This document shows, piece after piece, positions 19,111 through 28,069 of a stretch of 64,000 nt of DNA. The stretch is from NCBI GenBank assembly GCA_963575745.1, contig CAUYUJ010014604.1, positions 730,728 through 794,727 of the forward strand. The letters run 5' to 3'. Positions within the stretch are counted from its first letter, which is position 1. Every line of letters begins with the position of its first letter. The position numbers and the translations under genes are program-made. The stretch is from Prorocentrum cordatum. Lineage: Eukaryota; Sar; Dinophyceae; Prorocentrales; Prorocentraceae. The notes below the pieces were generated by a model, which ran no database searches, was not told where the DNA came from, and saw only the letters and a program-made list of their open reading frames with translations.

Positions 19111-20619
19111 ATGAACGCCGTGGGCGTTGTCGCGAGCATCGCTGACGCGCATGCCTTCATGACCGCTCGTGGCGCCAGTGTCACCCCGTCGCTAGTGGAC
19201 AACCTGGCGACGCAGATTGCGGTGAAGATCGCCAGTCTCGCCACATTTACCGTCGGGGACGCCACCGCCATCACTGACGCTATCAAGGGGTCGCCGTTTG
19301 GCGAGAAAGCGCAGATGATATCTGAGGCAGTGGGTGCTCGCTTGGTAACCGCTTCATCCAGCACAACGGAGAGGACGACGTGCAGAACCCAACGCCTATA
19401 CACTTTCAACCTTTACGCCACCCAGGCCGACTGGGACGTCTTCCGCAACCCCGAGCTCACCTTGCACGTCAAGATGGAGCAGGCGGCGGTCAGGCTGAAT
19501 CGGCTCGGGTGTTGCAACCCCGACCCCCAGACGAGCAAGAGGGTGGTGGCGCTGCTCGTCCTCAGTCATTTCGCTCAGACGCCATGCCACAAGGAGCTCA
19601 ACAAGTTTGTCTGGGACTTCAAGGCCGTCTGCAAGGCGAACCGCAAGCCCTACCCGTTCGCGCAGCTTCGCACGTACCCCGATTCGCCCATGGATCTCCC
19701 GAAGGCCATGCAGGATCTGGCATGGACCCCCGACGACCCCCCAGTCCACGTGGATGTAAGGGGCTTTAGCGACCTCGTCCAGAACCACATCGCACTTCGC
19801 CAGAACAACCGCCTGATCAAAACGCAGGCCAAGAAGGGCGACGATGCACTCGTCACGTGGGATGCCATGCGGGAGCTCCTGAACGGCACCGAGCGGCCGA
19901 GCATTCGGTTCTCGGATCACGGCGGTCACCCCGCCCCCGCGTACGGCCTCCAGGCGCGCCAGCAGCTTGCGCTTGAGGACCAGCCAGCCGCATCCGAAAA
20001 TCGGATCGTGATTCGTGGGAGCAGCGGCGTCGCACCGACGCCACCGAGCGCGCTCATGAGCATCTCTGGGGCCGCAGTCCGCAAGCGCGACTGTGGCGGG
20101 GGCGCGCCAGGTGGAGACGCCGAGCCTGCTGAGGGTGGCGTTGGCGAGGCCAAGGGCGTGGATGATGACGGGGACGATGAATCGCCCCGTCCAGCGAGGA
20201 AGAGGCCCGCTGCCGCTGTGGCCGCCGATGCCGATGCGGCAGGCTTGTCCAAGTTCGAGCAGGCGGCCCTCAAAGCGCTACAGGCGCGCGAGGACAAGAA
20301 GAAGGCCGAGGAAGCCAAGGAGAAGGCGGCAGAGAAAGCCTTGAAGGCGAAGACGGAGCAGGCGGCGGGTAAGGGCACCAAGATGAAGCGCCCCGCAGCA
20401 GCCTGCACCGCACACGCACACGCAACCGTGACGATGACGTCACCCGTCCCCAAGCCGAGGGCAGGCGGCCATGCACCTCCCCCGAGTGAGTACAAAGGCG
20501 GCAGGGTGTACTACTCGACCTCGAAGGGCGGCTTCAGGGTCATCAGGGACGCGTCGAACATGTCCACGGAGCGGTTCGTTAAGTTGAGGGGAGCACCCCT
20601 TCGAAGGATGAGTGGGTGA
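19111..20619 (+). CDS. Dinoflagellate ORFan, 502 aa, with charged linker and conserved C-terminus
   Basis: ATG 19111 (CCGCCATGAAC) is the first start after the relic leader; TGA at 20617-20619. Residues 1-90 are helical. Residues 95-260 form the main globular part (RLYTFNLYATQADWDVF; TSKRVVALLVLSHFA; KELNKFVWDFK). Residues 310-370 are acidic and glycine-rich, followed by RKRPAAAVAAD. A predicted coiled coil spans about 375-420 (FEQAALKALQAREDKKKAEE). The end, EYKGGRVYYSTSKGGFRVI with a TERFVKLRG tail, resembles a C-terminal motif shared by many dinoflagellate repeat-borne ORFs. The family is known to me only as hypothetical. No membrane segment or enzyme motif is seen. Confidence 0.75.
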   Translation: MNAVGVVASIADAHAFMTARGASVTPSLVDNLATQIAVKIASLATFTVGDATAITDAIKGSPFGEKAQMISEAVGARLVTASSSTTERTTCRTQRLYTFNLYATQADWDVFRNPELTLHVKMEQAAVRLNRLGCCNPDPQTSKRVVALLVLSHFAQTPCHKELNKFVWDFKAVCKANRKPYPFAQLRTYPDSPMDLPKAMQDLAWTPDDPPVHVDVRGFSDLVQNHIALRQNNRLIKTQAKKGDDALVTWDAMRELLNGTERPSIRFSDHGGHPAPAYGLQARQQLALEDQPAASENRIVIRGSSGVAPTPPSALMSISGAAVRKRDCGGGAPGGDAEPAEGGVGEAKGVDDDGDDESPRPARKRPAAAVAADADAAGLSKFEQAALKALQAREDKKKAEEAKEKAAEKALKAKTEQAAGKGTKMKRPAAACTAHAHATVTMTSPVPKPRAGGHAPPPSEYKGGRVYYSTSKGGFRVIRDASNMSTERFVKLRGAPLRRMSG

Positions 20620-21497
20620 CGGCGCTTCGCCTCATCGACGCCTTCCGCCGCATGTAGTATCAGCGACGCCAGGTCGCTATTTATACACCCTCATAAAGAG
20701 GTTGTGCATGTGCTGTCGCGCGGCAGGTTGCGTGGGATGTGATTGCAATCAGGCAGCGGTGGCTCTGTGAACCGACGCAGAGCAGCAATACAACATCATG
20801 CATTACGTCGGGTCGTTGATGTAATTAGTCCACAATGTGATCCGATGTGTAAGTTTTGAGTGGGTTGTCCGTCACGAGTGGTCTAGTTAGGGCGCCCCCC
20901 CCCCATTGGGGGTATACCGCAGCCTTGGAAGGGACACACATAAGCCAATGCGAGTGCCCTTTGCCCCCCCCTTTCTTGGGAATACCCCAGAACCCCCGCG
21001 CCGTCGAACAAACCTAACTCATGCTTCTCGAGGCCCGCGCGTGGTCGGCGGACGCATGCGCTATAGCCGAGCTTCGAACAAGCACGCACCACCCACCGCA
21101 CATATACAACCACGCAGCACCAAACACACGCAGGTTAGGTCCTCGTTTTGATCCCGCAGCGCCATGCGCTCCCTGCGCATTCGTCCTTCGTCTGGGCCTT
21201 CCTTGTTTTGAACCCGCTGTGCGCGTTCGGCCTTTGTTGTGAATCTGTTAACCTGCAGCGTGCATGTGGGTCGTCGTGTTGAATCCGCAGCGGCACATGC
21301 CCTATGATGCTTAGCATGGGTCCTCGCTGGCCCTCGTTTGTTGAATGCACAGCGCCGCGCGTCTCCGCCCCCGCTTCGGGGCGTGGTAAGGACACGGAAC
21401 ACGATGATGGTGAGTATGATTATAGGGCCGATGAGGAGGATGGGGGTCCTCGGCCACTCAGTGGATCCAGCCGTGGCGACGATGACGTCCATTTGGG
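20620..21497. other. Intergenic
   Basis: About 880 bp. It contains an inverted GCGAC...GTCGC word with TATTTATA (20662-20691), a reverse TATAGCGC motif (21058-21065) and short AACCCCC/GCCCCCC spacer runs. Frames upstream of 21554 exist but precede the relic leader. Confidence 0.45.
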
Positions 21498-21518
21498 CCC
21501 AAGCCGTTGTGGCACACA
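21498..21518 (+). promoter_or_regulatory. Relic spliced leader; supports the ATG at 21554
   Basis: 14 of 21 bases match DinoSL (AAGCCGTTGTGGCACACA core). It lies 35 nt before GGCATGGCC at 21554 and argues against the further-upstream starts in the same frame. Confidence 0.45.
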
Positions 21519-21553
21519 CAGGTTGTGCTTTTTCGTTCGTGGAGGGCGGCGGC

Positions 21554-22225
21554 ATGGCCGCCTACCTGTTCACGGAGACCGAGATGACGTGCCCGCAGTC
21601 AGTGATGTTCGAGGACGGGACGTGGACCGATGCGCCGTACATGGAGTGGAGCCGCACCGACCAGTTCTGGCGGTGCTTTATGTGTTCGAATGCAGGGAAC
21701 CGAGTGACAGCGGACCATTTGACGGGGAACAGGCATCTTAGCAGGACCCAGGGCCAGTGGAACCAGCTGGGCCAATTTACGCGCGGACAGCAGCAGATCG
21801 CACGAGTTCACACGGACTACAACTACCAGCAGAGTGCAGTGCAGAATCAGCCAGCGTTGCCAGCGCCAGGACTTCAACCGCCACAACCAGCGGGGGCACC
21901 GCCAGCACCAGCGGCGGCACCGCCAGCACCAGCGGCGGCAGCGCAGCACACGCAGACCATCACCGACGCGCTGGAGCAGCACACGCAGACCATCACCGAC
22001 GCGATGGAGCAGGTCATGGAGATGAAGACCGACCACATCGAGCGCATCGAGAGGAAGTTCGATGACATCTTGGAGCGCCTGCAGCTCGTGGTCGACCGCT
22101 TGCAGCTCGTGTCCGACCGCCTCGCGGAGACGAACCAGCTGCTCGGCGCGGCGCAGCCGCGCGGGGCCGTGCAGGCCGTGGGGGCCATGCAGGGGGCTGA
22201 TGCCCCGCCGCGGGCGCACCAGTAG
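21554..22225 (+). CDS. Zinc-finger-like, coiled-coil protein, 223 aa
   Basis: The start at ATG 21554 is chosen because the frame upstream contains a relic leader and this ATG has a strong context. Residues 30-60 contain FWRCFMCSNAGNRVTADHL followed by TGNRHLSR, that is C-x2-C-x9-H-x5-H, a plausible C2H2-type metal site for nucleic-acid binding. Residues 95-135 are Pro/Ala/Gln-rich with PPAPAAA repeats. Residues 135-195 form a coiled coil with a perfect TQTITDALEQ repeat and LQLVVDRLQLVSDRLAE heptads. The tail is Ala/Gln-rich. The pairing of a single finger with an oligomerising helix suggests a nucleic-acid-binding multimer, but that is inference. Confidence 0.65.
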   Translation: MAAYLFTETEMTCPQSVMFEDGTWTDAPYMEWSRTDQFWRCFMCSNAGNRVTADHLTGNRHLSRTQGQWNQLGQFTRGQQQIARVHTDYNYQQSAVQNQPALPAPGLQPPQPAGAPPAPAAAPPAPAAAAQHTQTITDALEQHTQTITDAMEQVMEMKTDHIERIERKFDDILERLQLVVDRLQLVSDRLAETNQLLGAAQPRGAVQAVGAMQGADAPPRAHQ

Positions 22226-22271
22226 ACGTACGGCGTATCGGATGATGCATCGCGCCATCCATCGGTCGACG

Positions 22272-22273
22272 AT

Positions 22274-22339
<66 letters not shown>

Positions 22340-22386
22340 GACGACGACGACGACGACGGTGGCGGCGGCGGCGACGACGACGACGA

Positions 22387-22417
<31 letters not shown>

Positions 22418-22425
22418 ACGGTTGC
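22272..22425. repeat. (GAC/GCC)n microsatellite
   Basis: Around 150 bp of GAC with GCC and GGC interruptions, 46 nt after the stop of the zinc-finger-like ORF. Confidence 0.95.
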
Positions 22426-22429
22426 ATGT

Positions 22430-23026
22430 ATCGGGCGATGCATCCGCAATGCTTGAATAATTGCTAGCGCGGCTCGCTTTTTACGCGTCAGTGGCGTGCT
22501 GCAGCAGCGCCGCCGCGACGACGTGCCGGCTCGCATCGGCGCTCTTGGCCAATAGGCACGAATTCTCGACCGACACGATTGGCTGAACCATGTATCCCCT
22601 CTTCTGGCGCCCCAGGATATGTGTGTAGTTGGTGCATATACATGGCCGTATACGGCATGCCAGGATCACATGGTGGTAGGAGTCTCAGGGTCTTAGGGGT
22701 TCCAGTTCTGAAACCCGTGTGGGTCGCATTGTGCAAGATATTTGGCGGGCTGTTAAGACGAATGTGGTCGGCGCTAAAGCGAGAGTCGCATTCGCATAAT
22801 GCTTACACTCATGCTAATTTAAAGCGGTGAAGCCCTGATGCACTGAAGCTTATAAAACAACCCCATACCCTTACCATATGGGCAATCTTGGAACCATAAT
22901 GGAGACGCATTGGGGCCCTCTTGGCCCAAGGTGGCCAGGCGACTGATCCATGCGGGCCCCCATGGCCCCGATGGAGCGTGGGCGGGGCATCGAGGGTTCA
23001 ACGCCTTTTGGGGCGTAGTTTGCTCT
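22430..23026. other. Intergenic spacer
   Basis: Mixed DNA including GGCCCTCTTGGCCC spacer words; no gene is supported. Confidence 0.45.
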
Positions 23027-23047
23027 GCATAGCCGTTTTGGCTCAAT
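23027..23047 (+). promoter_or_regulatory. Relic spliced leader, well preserved
   Basis: 17 of 21 bases match DinoSL; over the 18-nt core (TAGCCGTTTTGGCTCAAT) only two differ. It lies 19 nt before ATG 23067. It is the clearest leader relic in the 10-25 kb cluster by core identity. Confidence 0.7.
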
Positions 23048-23066
23048 GTAGTTGCTTCGCTCTGGT

Positions 23067-24614
23067 ATGGCAGAGCCGAGGGAAGCCAAGCTGCGAAAGT
23101 TAGATGCGTTCAGGCGGCGGTTGCCCCACTTGAGCGCCAGCGCGCTGAGCCAGCTACTGACAGAACTTGTTCGGGACGCCGCAATTGTCCCCGAGCTCTA
23201 CGCGCGCACTGCAATTCGGCAAGCCCGCGATGTGGTCAACAACGAGCCCACTCCGTTTGGACCCATTCACCGATCGGTTAACGTTCACGCTGTTGGGGGT
23301 GGGTGTTCTAAGATCAATGTCGTGCATCCGCTTGCGTTGCTCTGGAAGGCTCTCACGCTGAGCCAAGAATTCAGTGAGTTTGTCAGGCGAAGGTTCGACG
23401 CCGCCCCCTCAACCCCAGAGCGGCCTTGGAGTGTTATTTTAAATTCTGACGAGGTCACGCCTGGCAATCCTTTATCCACCAGCAACGAGCGGAAGCTCCA
23501 GGTCATATATTTCAGTTTCGCTGAATTCGGTGCGAACGCCCTCAGTCACGAGGAGGCGTGGTTCACCATCATGGCCGAGCGGAGCGTACATATCAAGAAG
23601 GTGTGCGCGGGCATGTCGCAAGCATTCTCCGCCATTATCGGCTCGCTCTTTGACGGTAGCGGCACTAACATGCGCACGGGCGGTGCGGAATTGCCACTAC
23701 ACGGCGGCAACGCTCGCATTTTCGCAAAGCTTGGGGCCGTGGTTCAAGACGGTGGCGCCCACAAGCTGACGTGGCATTCCCGTGGGGATGGGGCTCTGCG
23801 ACTGTGCCTTTTATGCCATCACCTGTTTACTGACAAATCGAAGGTGTGCGACGAAGATGGAACGCACCTATTGCGCTGCAATGTCATGCGTCATGAAGAC
23901 TTGGCGCTGGCCACGGGAGACCAGGTTCGGCGCGCGGCACGTTTCCTCGAGGCGAACGCTGCAGTGAGGTCGAAACCAGAGTTGACTCATCTGGAGATGG
24001 CATTGGGCATGACGCACCATCCGCACGCATTGCTACTCAATCGTGCACTCGACGAGTACGTCGACCCATGCGAGGCGTTCGTGCAAGACTGGATGCACGG
24101 TCTTTTTGTTGACGGCGTGTATAATGTGACTGTATATCTGCTGCTGGAGGAGTGTATCACTAATGGCAGAAAGGACATTTACGCCATGGTTGGGGGATGT
24201 ATTGCATCATGGTATTTTCCAGGCCGCATTGGCCATAAGTCATCATCCAGGCATTTCGCGGATATATTCTCAAGTGACAAGAAAGACAAACACAGGAACG
24301 CGGCCCACATCAAGTGCCAGGCAAGCGAGCTTCTTTCCATATCAGGCGTGCTAGCTCTTTTCGTGCAGCGGGTGTTGCTGAAGTCGAACACCTGCAACGA
24401 TGCCTGTGTAGCGTTTCTTGCGTTGTCCGACGTCGTGGATTTCGTCAGGTCCGCGAACAGGGGGACTGTCACGTCAGATGTGTTGGCCGGTGCGGTTCGG
24501 ACTTTCCTAGCGCGTTTTACTTCTGTCTGGGGTTTTGAATGGCTCACGCCGAAGTTCTCAGCGCTTCGCGCATTCTTGGCACCCCGTGGTCAAGTCATGG
24601 GTCCGAGTTGCTAG
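23067..24614 (+). CDS. Transposase-like dinoflagellate ORFan, N-terminal part (515 aa, end altered)
   Basis: ATG 23067 (GGTATGGCA) follows the relic leader by 19 nt. The protein has an N-terminal helical region, then ILNSDEVTPGNPLSTSNERK followed by an EFGANALSHEEAWF strand-helix unit. A cysteine cluster (LCLLCHHLF...CDEDGTHLLRC) follows, then FVQDWMHGLFVDGVYNVTVY, then KCQASELLSISGVLALF. D..T, D-x-M-H and A-S-E in that order recall the acidic residues of Plavaka/KDZ-type DDE transposases, whose motif is D-I-L-H-Q-L-x-x-G. This comparison is from memory and tentative. Homology ends near residue 497 (LTPKF); the last ~19 residues and the TAG come from inserted DNA. The missing C-terminus continues at 25091. 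Confidence 0.6.
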   Translation: MAEPREAKLRKLDAFRRRLPHLSASALSQLLTELVRDAAIVPELYARTAIRQARDVVNNEPTPFGPIHRSVNVHAVGGGCSKINVVHPLALLWKALTLSQEFSEFVRRRFDAAPSTPERPWSVILNSDEVTPGNPLSTSNERKLQVIYFSFAEFGANALSHEEAWFTIMAERSVHIKKVCAGMSQAFSAIIGSLFDGSGTNMRTGGAELPLHGGNARIFAKLGAVVQDGGAHKLTWHSRGDGALRLCLLCHHLFTDKSKVCDEDGTHLLRCNVMRHEDLALATGDQVRRAARFLEANAAVRSKPELTHLEMALGMTHHPHALLLNRALDEYVDPCEAFVQDWMHGLFVDGVYNVTVYLLLEECITNGRKDIYAMVGGCIASWYFPGRIGHKSSSRHFADIFSSDKKDKHRNAAHIKCQASELLSISGVLALFVQRVLLKSNTCNDACVAFLALSDVVDFVRSANRGTVTSDVLAGAVRTFLARFTSVWGFEWLTPKFSALRAFLAPRGQVMGPSC

Positions 24615-25090
24615 GAGTGGCGCGTGCACGCGCCCATGCCGCATGACATGCATCGACGCGTCGATTACTTGTCATTGCGATGGGGTTGTACATGCATGTA
24701 AATGTATCTACATATCGGGACGGATGATGAAGAGCGGAACGCCTTTGAGGCAGGCGCCGATGCAAGGACATCGTCGGTGACACGCTTGAAACCACAACGT
24801 TTTATGTGCTAGTGCAGTATTGCATTGTGTTTGGAAAAAAAAAATGGTCGGTGTCTTTTTGGTTGCCCAATGTCAACATGCGTGCGTTGAGGTCCCATGC
24901 ACCCCATGAGGGCCCCAAGTTCCAGGTGCCACCGATGCAGCTTTACAGGAGGGGGCCTGCGGGGCCTCAACGGATGCCAGAGGGCTTTCCAGATGACTTG
25001 AGGGGCCCTCGGTCGCCCCAGAACCCTTGCAGGGAATATCGCGAGCAATCCATTTTCATGCGCTACATGCCCCATCGAGGGCTGGTTTGA
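24559..25090. other. ~530-bp insertion splitting the transposase-like gene
   Basis: Conserved coding stops after ...LTPKF and resumes as FHWMLHYSST at 25091 in another frame. The insert has no GT-AG or GC-AG ends at the required points, and a TGA at 25088-25090 blocks reading in from the left, so it is not an ordinary intron. It contains an A-run and GGGCCCC spacer words. It begins near CTCAGCGC, the reverse of GCGCTGAG seen before three ATGs. Confidence 0.5.
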
Positions 25091-25555
25091 TTTCATTGGA
25101 TGCTTCATTACAGCAGCACCCTCCATACATATGGCATGCTGTTCAATTGCTATGTACACGAGCGTTTCCACCGCGTTGCCAAGAGGTGCGCGACCGATAC
25201 GAAAAATCCAGACAAAGAGATGAGAGGCATCATATATGAGGTGACAGCCCATAAGCTGACATCGCTTGTAGGCACGGGTGCGTTCAATTTTGATGTTGGC
25301 TTGGTGAACCCAGTGGCCGTCAGCAGGCGCAAAGCAGCATTGGTGAAAGAATTTCTGGGGTTTGTCCCCAGAGGGTTGTCCGAATCGATCACCAGTCGTT
25401 TCAGTGAGTTCGGCACTTGCGATCAGCATGACTTTGTGTTGGTCGCAGAAGACGGCGGTTCGTTTAGCGTTGCACAGGTGAAGATGCATTTAAACATTGA
25501 CGACGCTCATCGCGTGTTGGAAGCTCGAGGCCGCGTTTGGCGGCGAGGGCTATAG
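25091..25555 (+). pseudogene. C-terminal fragment of the transposase-like ORFan
   Basis: The frame starting FHWMLHYSSTLHTYG continues MLFNCYVHERFHRVAKRCAT, then a NFDVGLVNP/SRRKAALVKEFLG region, ending ARGRVWRRGL. The order K-F-H-W...C-x-V-x-E-R-x-H-R is what I expect directly after the LTPKF break of the 515-aa ORF, so the two were one gene. ATG 25100 is the first in-frame ATG, but it is internal to the ancestral protein. A separate start would give 151 aa. Confidence is high in the coding nature and moderate in the joining. Confidence 0.55.
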
Positions 25556-25735
25556 CATATGGTCAAATGCGGATCGAGCAGATTTGATCAGCACCAGCCT
25601 TATCATCGATGTCGTGCCTTACACGTTGTTTGATAACGGGTCCATCGGCGTTTTGGTACCGTGCGAGCTCCGCTGAGAAAACCACAAACAAAATAAGTTA
25701 GACAGCGTGGGCCCAACCAGTGATTCCTGGTAGAC

Positions 25736-26052
25736 AATATGTGGTGCAATATACGTGGTGCAGGCTATGTGGTGCAACCTATGTGGTGACATCTTCGTGG
25801 TGCAACCTCTGTTGTGGGCTCTATGTGGTTCCACCAATGCGGTGCCATCTATGTGGCGCACTATGTGGTGCAATACGTGTGGTGCACCCGATGTAGAATG
25901 CGGGTGCATTCTACGCGGATCAGCCGACGTGTGCAAGGTGCGTGATGCAATTTACGCGTTGCAACCTTGCAGGTGCAATAGGCGCGGCCCAGACGACGGG
26001 CGGCGGCGAGACGGCGACGACGTGGCGACGGGGCGGCGACGGCGAACACGGA
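25736..26052 (-). repeat. Right composite inverted repeat
   Basis: The TATGTGGTGCAA-like array (25736-25980) is followed by the GC module (25986-26052). It is the reverse complement, in mirrored order, of 11400-11860. The array words here are the reverse complement of TTGCACCACATA. A second partial GC module (CAGGCGACGGGCGGCGACG...) follows at 26071-26100. Confidence 0.8.
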
Positions 26053-26099
26053 TCCGCAAGTCAGCGTGCCCAGGCGACGGGCGGCGACGAGGCGGCGAC

Positions 26100-26455
26100 G
26101 GTTGGGCCGCCAGACCGCCACCCAGGCCAACACGTAAAACGCCATAATAAGTGCAAGCGTTGTTTGGTGAAAGAGCGCATTGCGCTTTGGGGAACAAGCG
26201 CACGGCGCTCTAATACCCGCGGGCATTGCTCACCGTGCCTCCTCCCCTTGACTCGCCTTCTCCTTCTCCCTGCCCGCCCCCCTCGCAGGAACGCAAGCGC
26301 ACGTCCTCATCCCCCTCTTCTCCCCCCGATGCATGGCCGCCATCCTCATCATCCCCCTCCCCCTCCTCCTCCTCCCCGCCTCCGCCCCTGGGCCCGGAGC
26401 CACGGCTGCGCGCCGTCGGAGCCGCGGCTGCGCGCCGCGGGCGGGCGCGGCCGCG
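26100..26455. other. GC-rich, CCTCCT-rich DNA
   Basis: C/T-rich and GCG-rich low-complexity sequence; no gene is recognised. Confidence 0.4.
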
Positions 26456-26969
26456 ATGGCGTCGAAGCCGTTCGTGGTGCCGCCGCGACGCGCGGCGCTG
26501 GCGGCGGCGGCGGCGGCGCTGGTGCAGGCGGGGGCGAAGCCGCCGCCGCTCCTGCCGCCGCCGCAGGCGGCGAAGGCGGCGCAGGCGGCGAAGGCGGCCC
26601 TCGGCCCGCGGCCGCCGACGACGCCGCCGCCTGGCGTGCTGCCGCTGACGAGCAAGGCGGCGGCGGCGGGGGCGAAGCCGCCGCCGCTCCTGCCGCCGCC
26701 CGCGCGCGAGCGCTCGCGCGCGCCCAAGCGCAGCGGCGCTGCAGCAGCAGCGCAGCAGCTCAGCCTCGCGCTCGAGCAGCAGCTGCAGCAGCAGCAGCAG
26801 CCGCTGCAGCAGCAGCAGCTGCAGCAGCAGCAGCAGCAGCAACAGCAGCAACAGCAGCAACAGCAGCAGCAGCAACAGCAGCCGCAGCCGCCCTTGGCGC
26901 AGTCCGTGGCGATGGCGTGCGCGGACGCGGAGGCGGACGTCGTCGTCGTCGTCGTCGGCGTCGGCGTCG

Positions 26970-27016
<47 letters not shown>

Positions 27017-27262
27017 CGTCGGGCCTCCAGCTTGCGCTGCGCCCGCGCGGCAGCGCGAGCGCCGTCGCGCACCGCCCGCGCAGCGTCGCGGGCGGCGGAC
27101 GCCACGGCCAGCTCCCCGAGGTTGCTGCGCGGGCGGCGCGCGACGGCGCTCGCGCTGCCGTGCGGGCGCAGCGCGAGCTGGAGGCCCGACGGGCGACGAC
27201 GACGACGACGACGATCACGACGACGACGACGACGCGATCAGGACGCCGCGGACATGCAGTGA
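26456..27262 (+). CDS. Low-complexity ORF, doubtful (268 aa)
   Basis: ATG 26456 (GCGATGGCG) opens MASKPFVVPPRRAAL, followed by AGAKPPPLLPPP repeats, SLALEQQLQQQQQPL, a CAG-encoded Gln run and then a (GTC)n run. Up to about 26935 it could be a first exon, since the GTC tract could supply a GT donor. Beyond that it translates a palindrome and is not convincing. At least four other frames are also open across the same DNA. It may be a real Ala/Pro/Gln-rich protein start or pure low-complexity DNA. Confidence 0.25.
27001..27207. repeat. ~80-bp inverted repeat
   Basis: 27001-27082 and 27125-27207 are reverse complements apart from about three mismatches and a 3-nt gap, with a 42-nt loop. The arms extend outward into (GTC)n and (GAC)n, which are themselves complementary, so the whole 26.94-27.24 kb could fold back. 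Confidence 0.8.
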
Positions 27263-27726
27263 GCAGGCTTCCTCCTCCTCCTCCTCCTCCTCCTCCTCCT
27301 CCCCCTCCTCATCCTCTCCTCATCCTCCTCCTCCCCCCAGTCTCCTCCTCCCCCCCCCCCCCCCCTCCTCCCCCTCATCACCATCACCATCATCAGCATC
27401 ATCATCATCATCAGCATCATCAACATCATCATCAGCACCATCAGCATCATCATCATCACCAGCAGCATCATCAACACCATCATCATCAACATCATCAGCA
27501 TCAGCATCATCAGCATCATCATCCCCCCCCCCCCCCCCCCCCCTCCCCCCATCCATCATCATCATCACCAACATCATCATCATCAGCATCATCGACATCA
27601 CCATCGTCAGCATCATCATCATCATTGTCATGTTCTGCCTTCCTCTCCTCCCCTATCTCGTCCCCCCCCCTCCCCCCCCCCCCCCCCCTCCCTCCCTGCG
27701 GACCGCGCCGACGGCCGCCGAAAACC

Positions 27727-27786
<60 letters not shown>

Positions 27787-27830
27787 AGGAGGAGGGGGGG
27801 GGGAGGTTCGAGGTTCGACCTTCGAGGGTC
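27263..27830. repeat. (CTC)n, (CAT)n, C-runs and (GTC)n
   Basis: Successive CCTCCT, CATCAT/CAGCAT, C13-18 and GTCGTC microsatellites. No gene; the long frames on both strands are repeat translation. Confidence 0.95.
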
Positions 27831-27843
27831 GAGGTTTTGGTGC

Positions 27844-27845
<2 letters not shown>

Positions 27846-27901
<56 letters not shown>
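27846..27901. repeat. Poly(T), ~56 nt
   Basis: One uninterrupted T homopolymer. On the minus strand this is poly(A), which could be the tail of an inserted cDNA, but no coding body is seen next to it. Confidence 0.95.
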
Positions 27902-27902
<1 letters not shown>

Positions 27903-28069
27903 TTGCGTGTGTGTTTTTTGCTTCTGTGCCTCGTGGGCATTCTCGTCGCCATGCTGGGCCCCCTTCGAAATTCTGGTCAAAACGCGCCCCTCGATGTGTC
28001 CTGGGGCCGATTTCGGAGGCCCCATACACAAGGAGACAAAGTGAAAACTCAAGGAGACACAAAGGAAAT

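Noticed and set aside
23052-23066. Upstream start of the transposase-like ORF
   Set aside because: The codon at 23052 is TTG; the first ATG is 23067, directly after the leader relic.
25942-28044. 700-aa plus ORF
   Set aside because: Runs through CAG, GTC, CTC, CAT and poly(T) tracts; simply no stops in low-complexity DNA.
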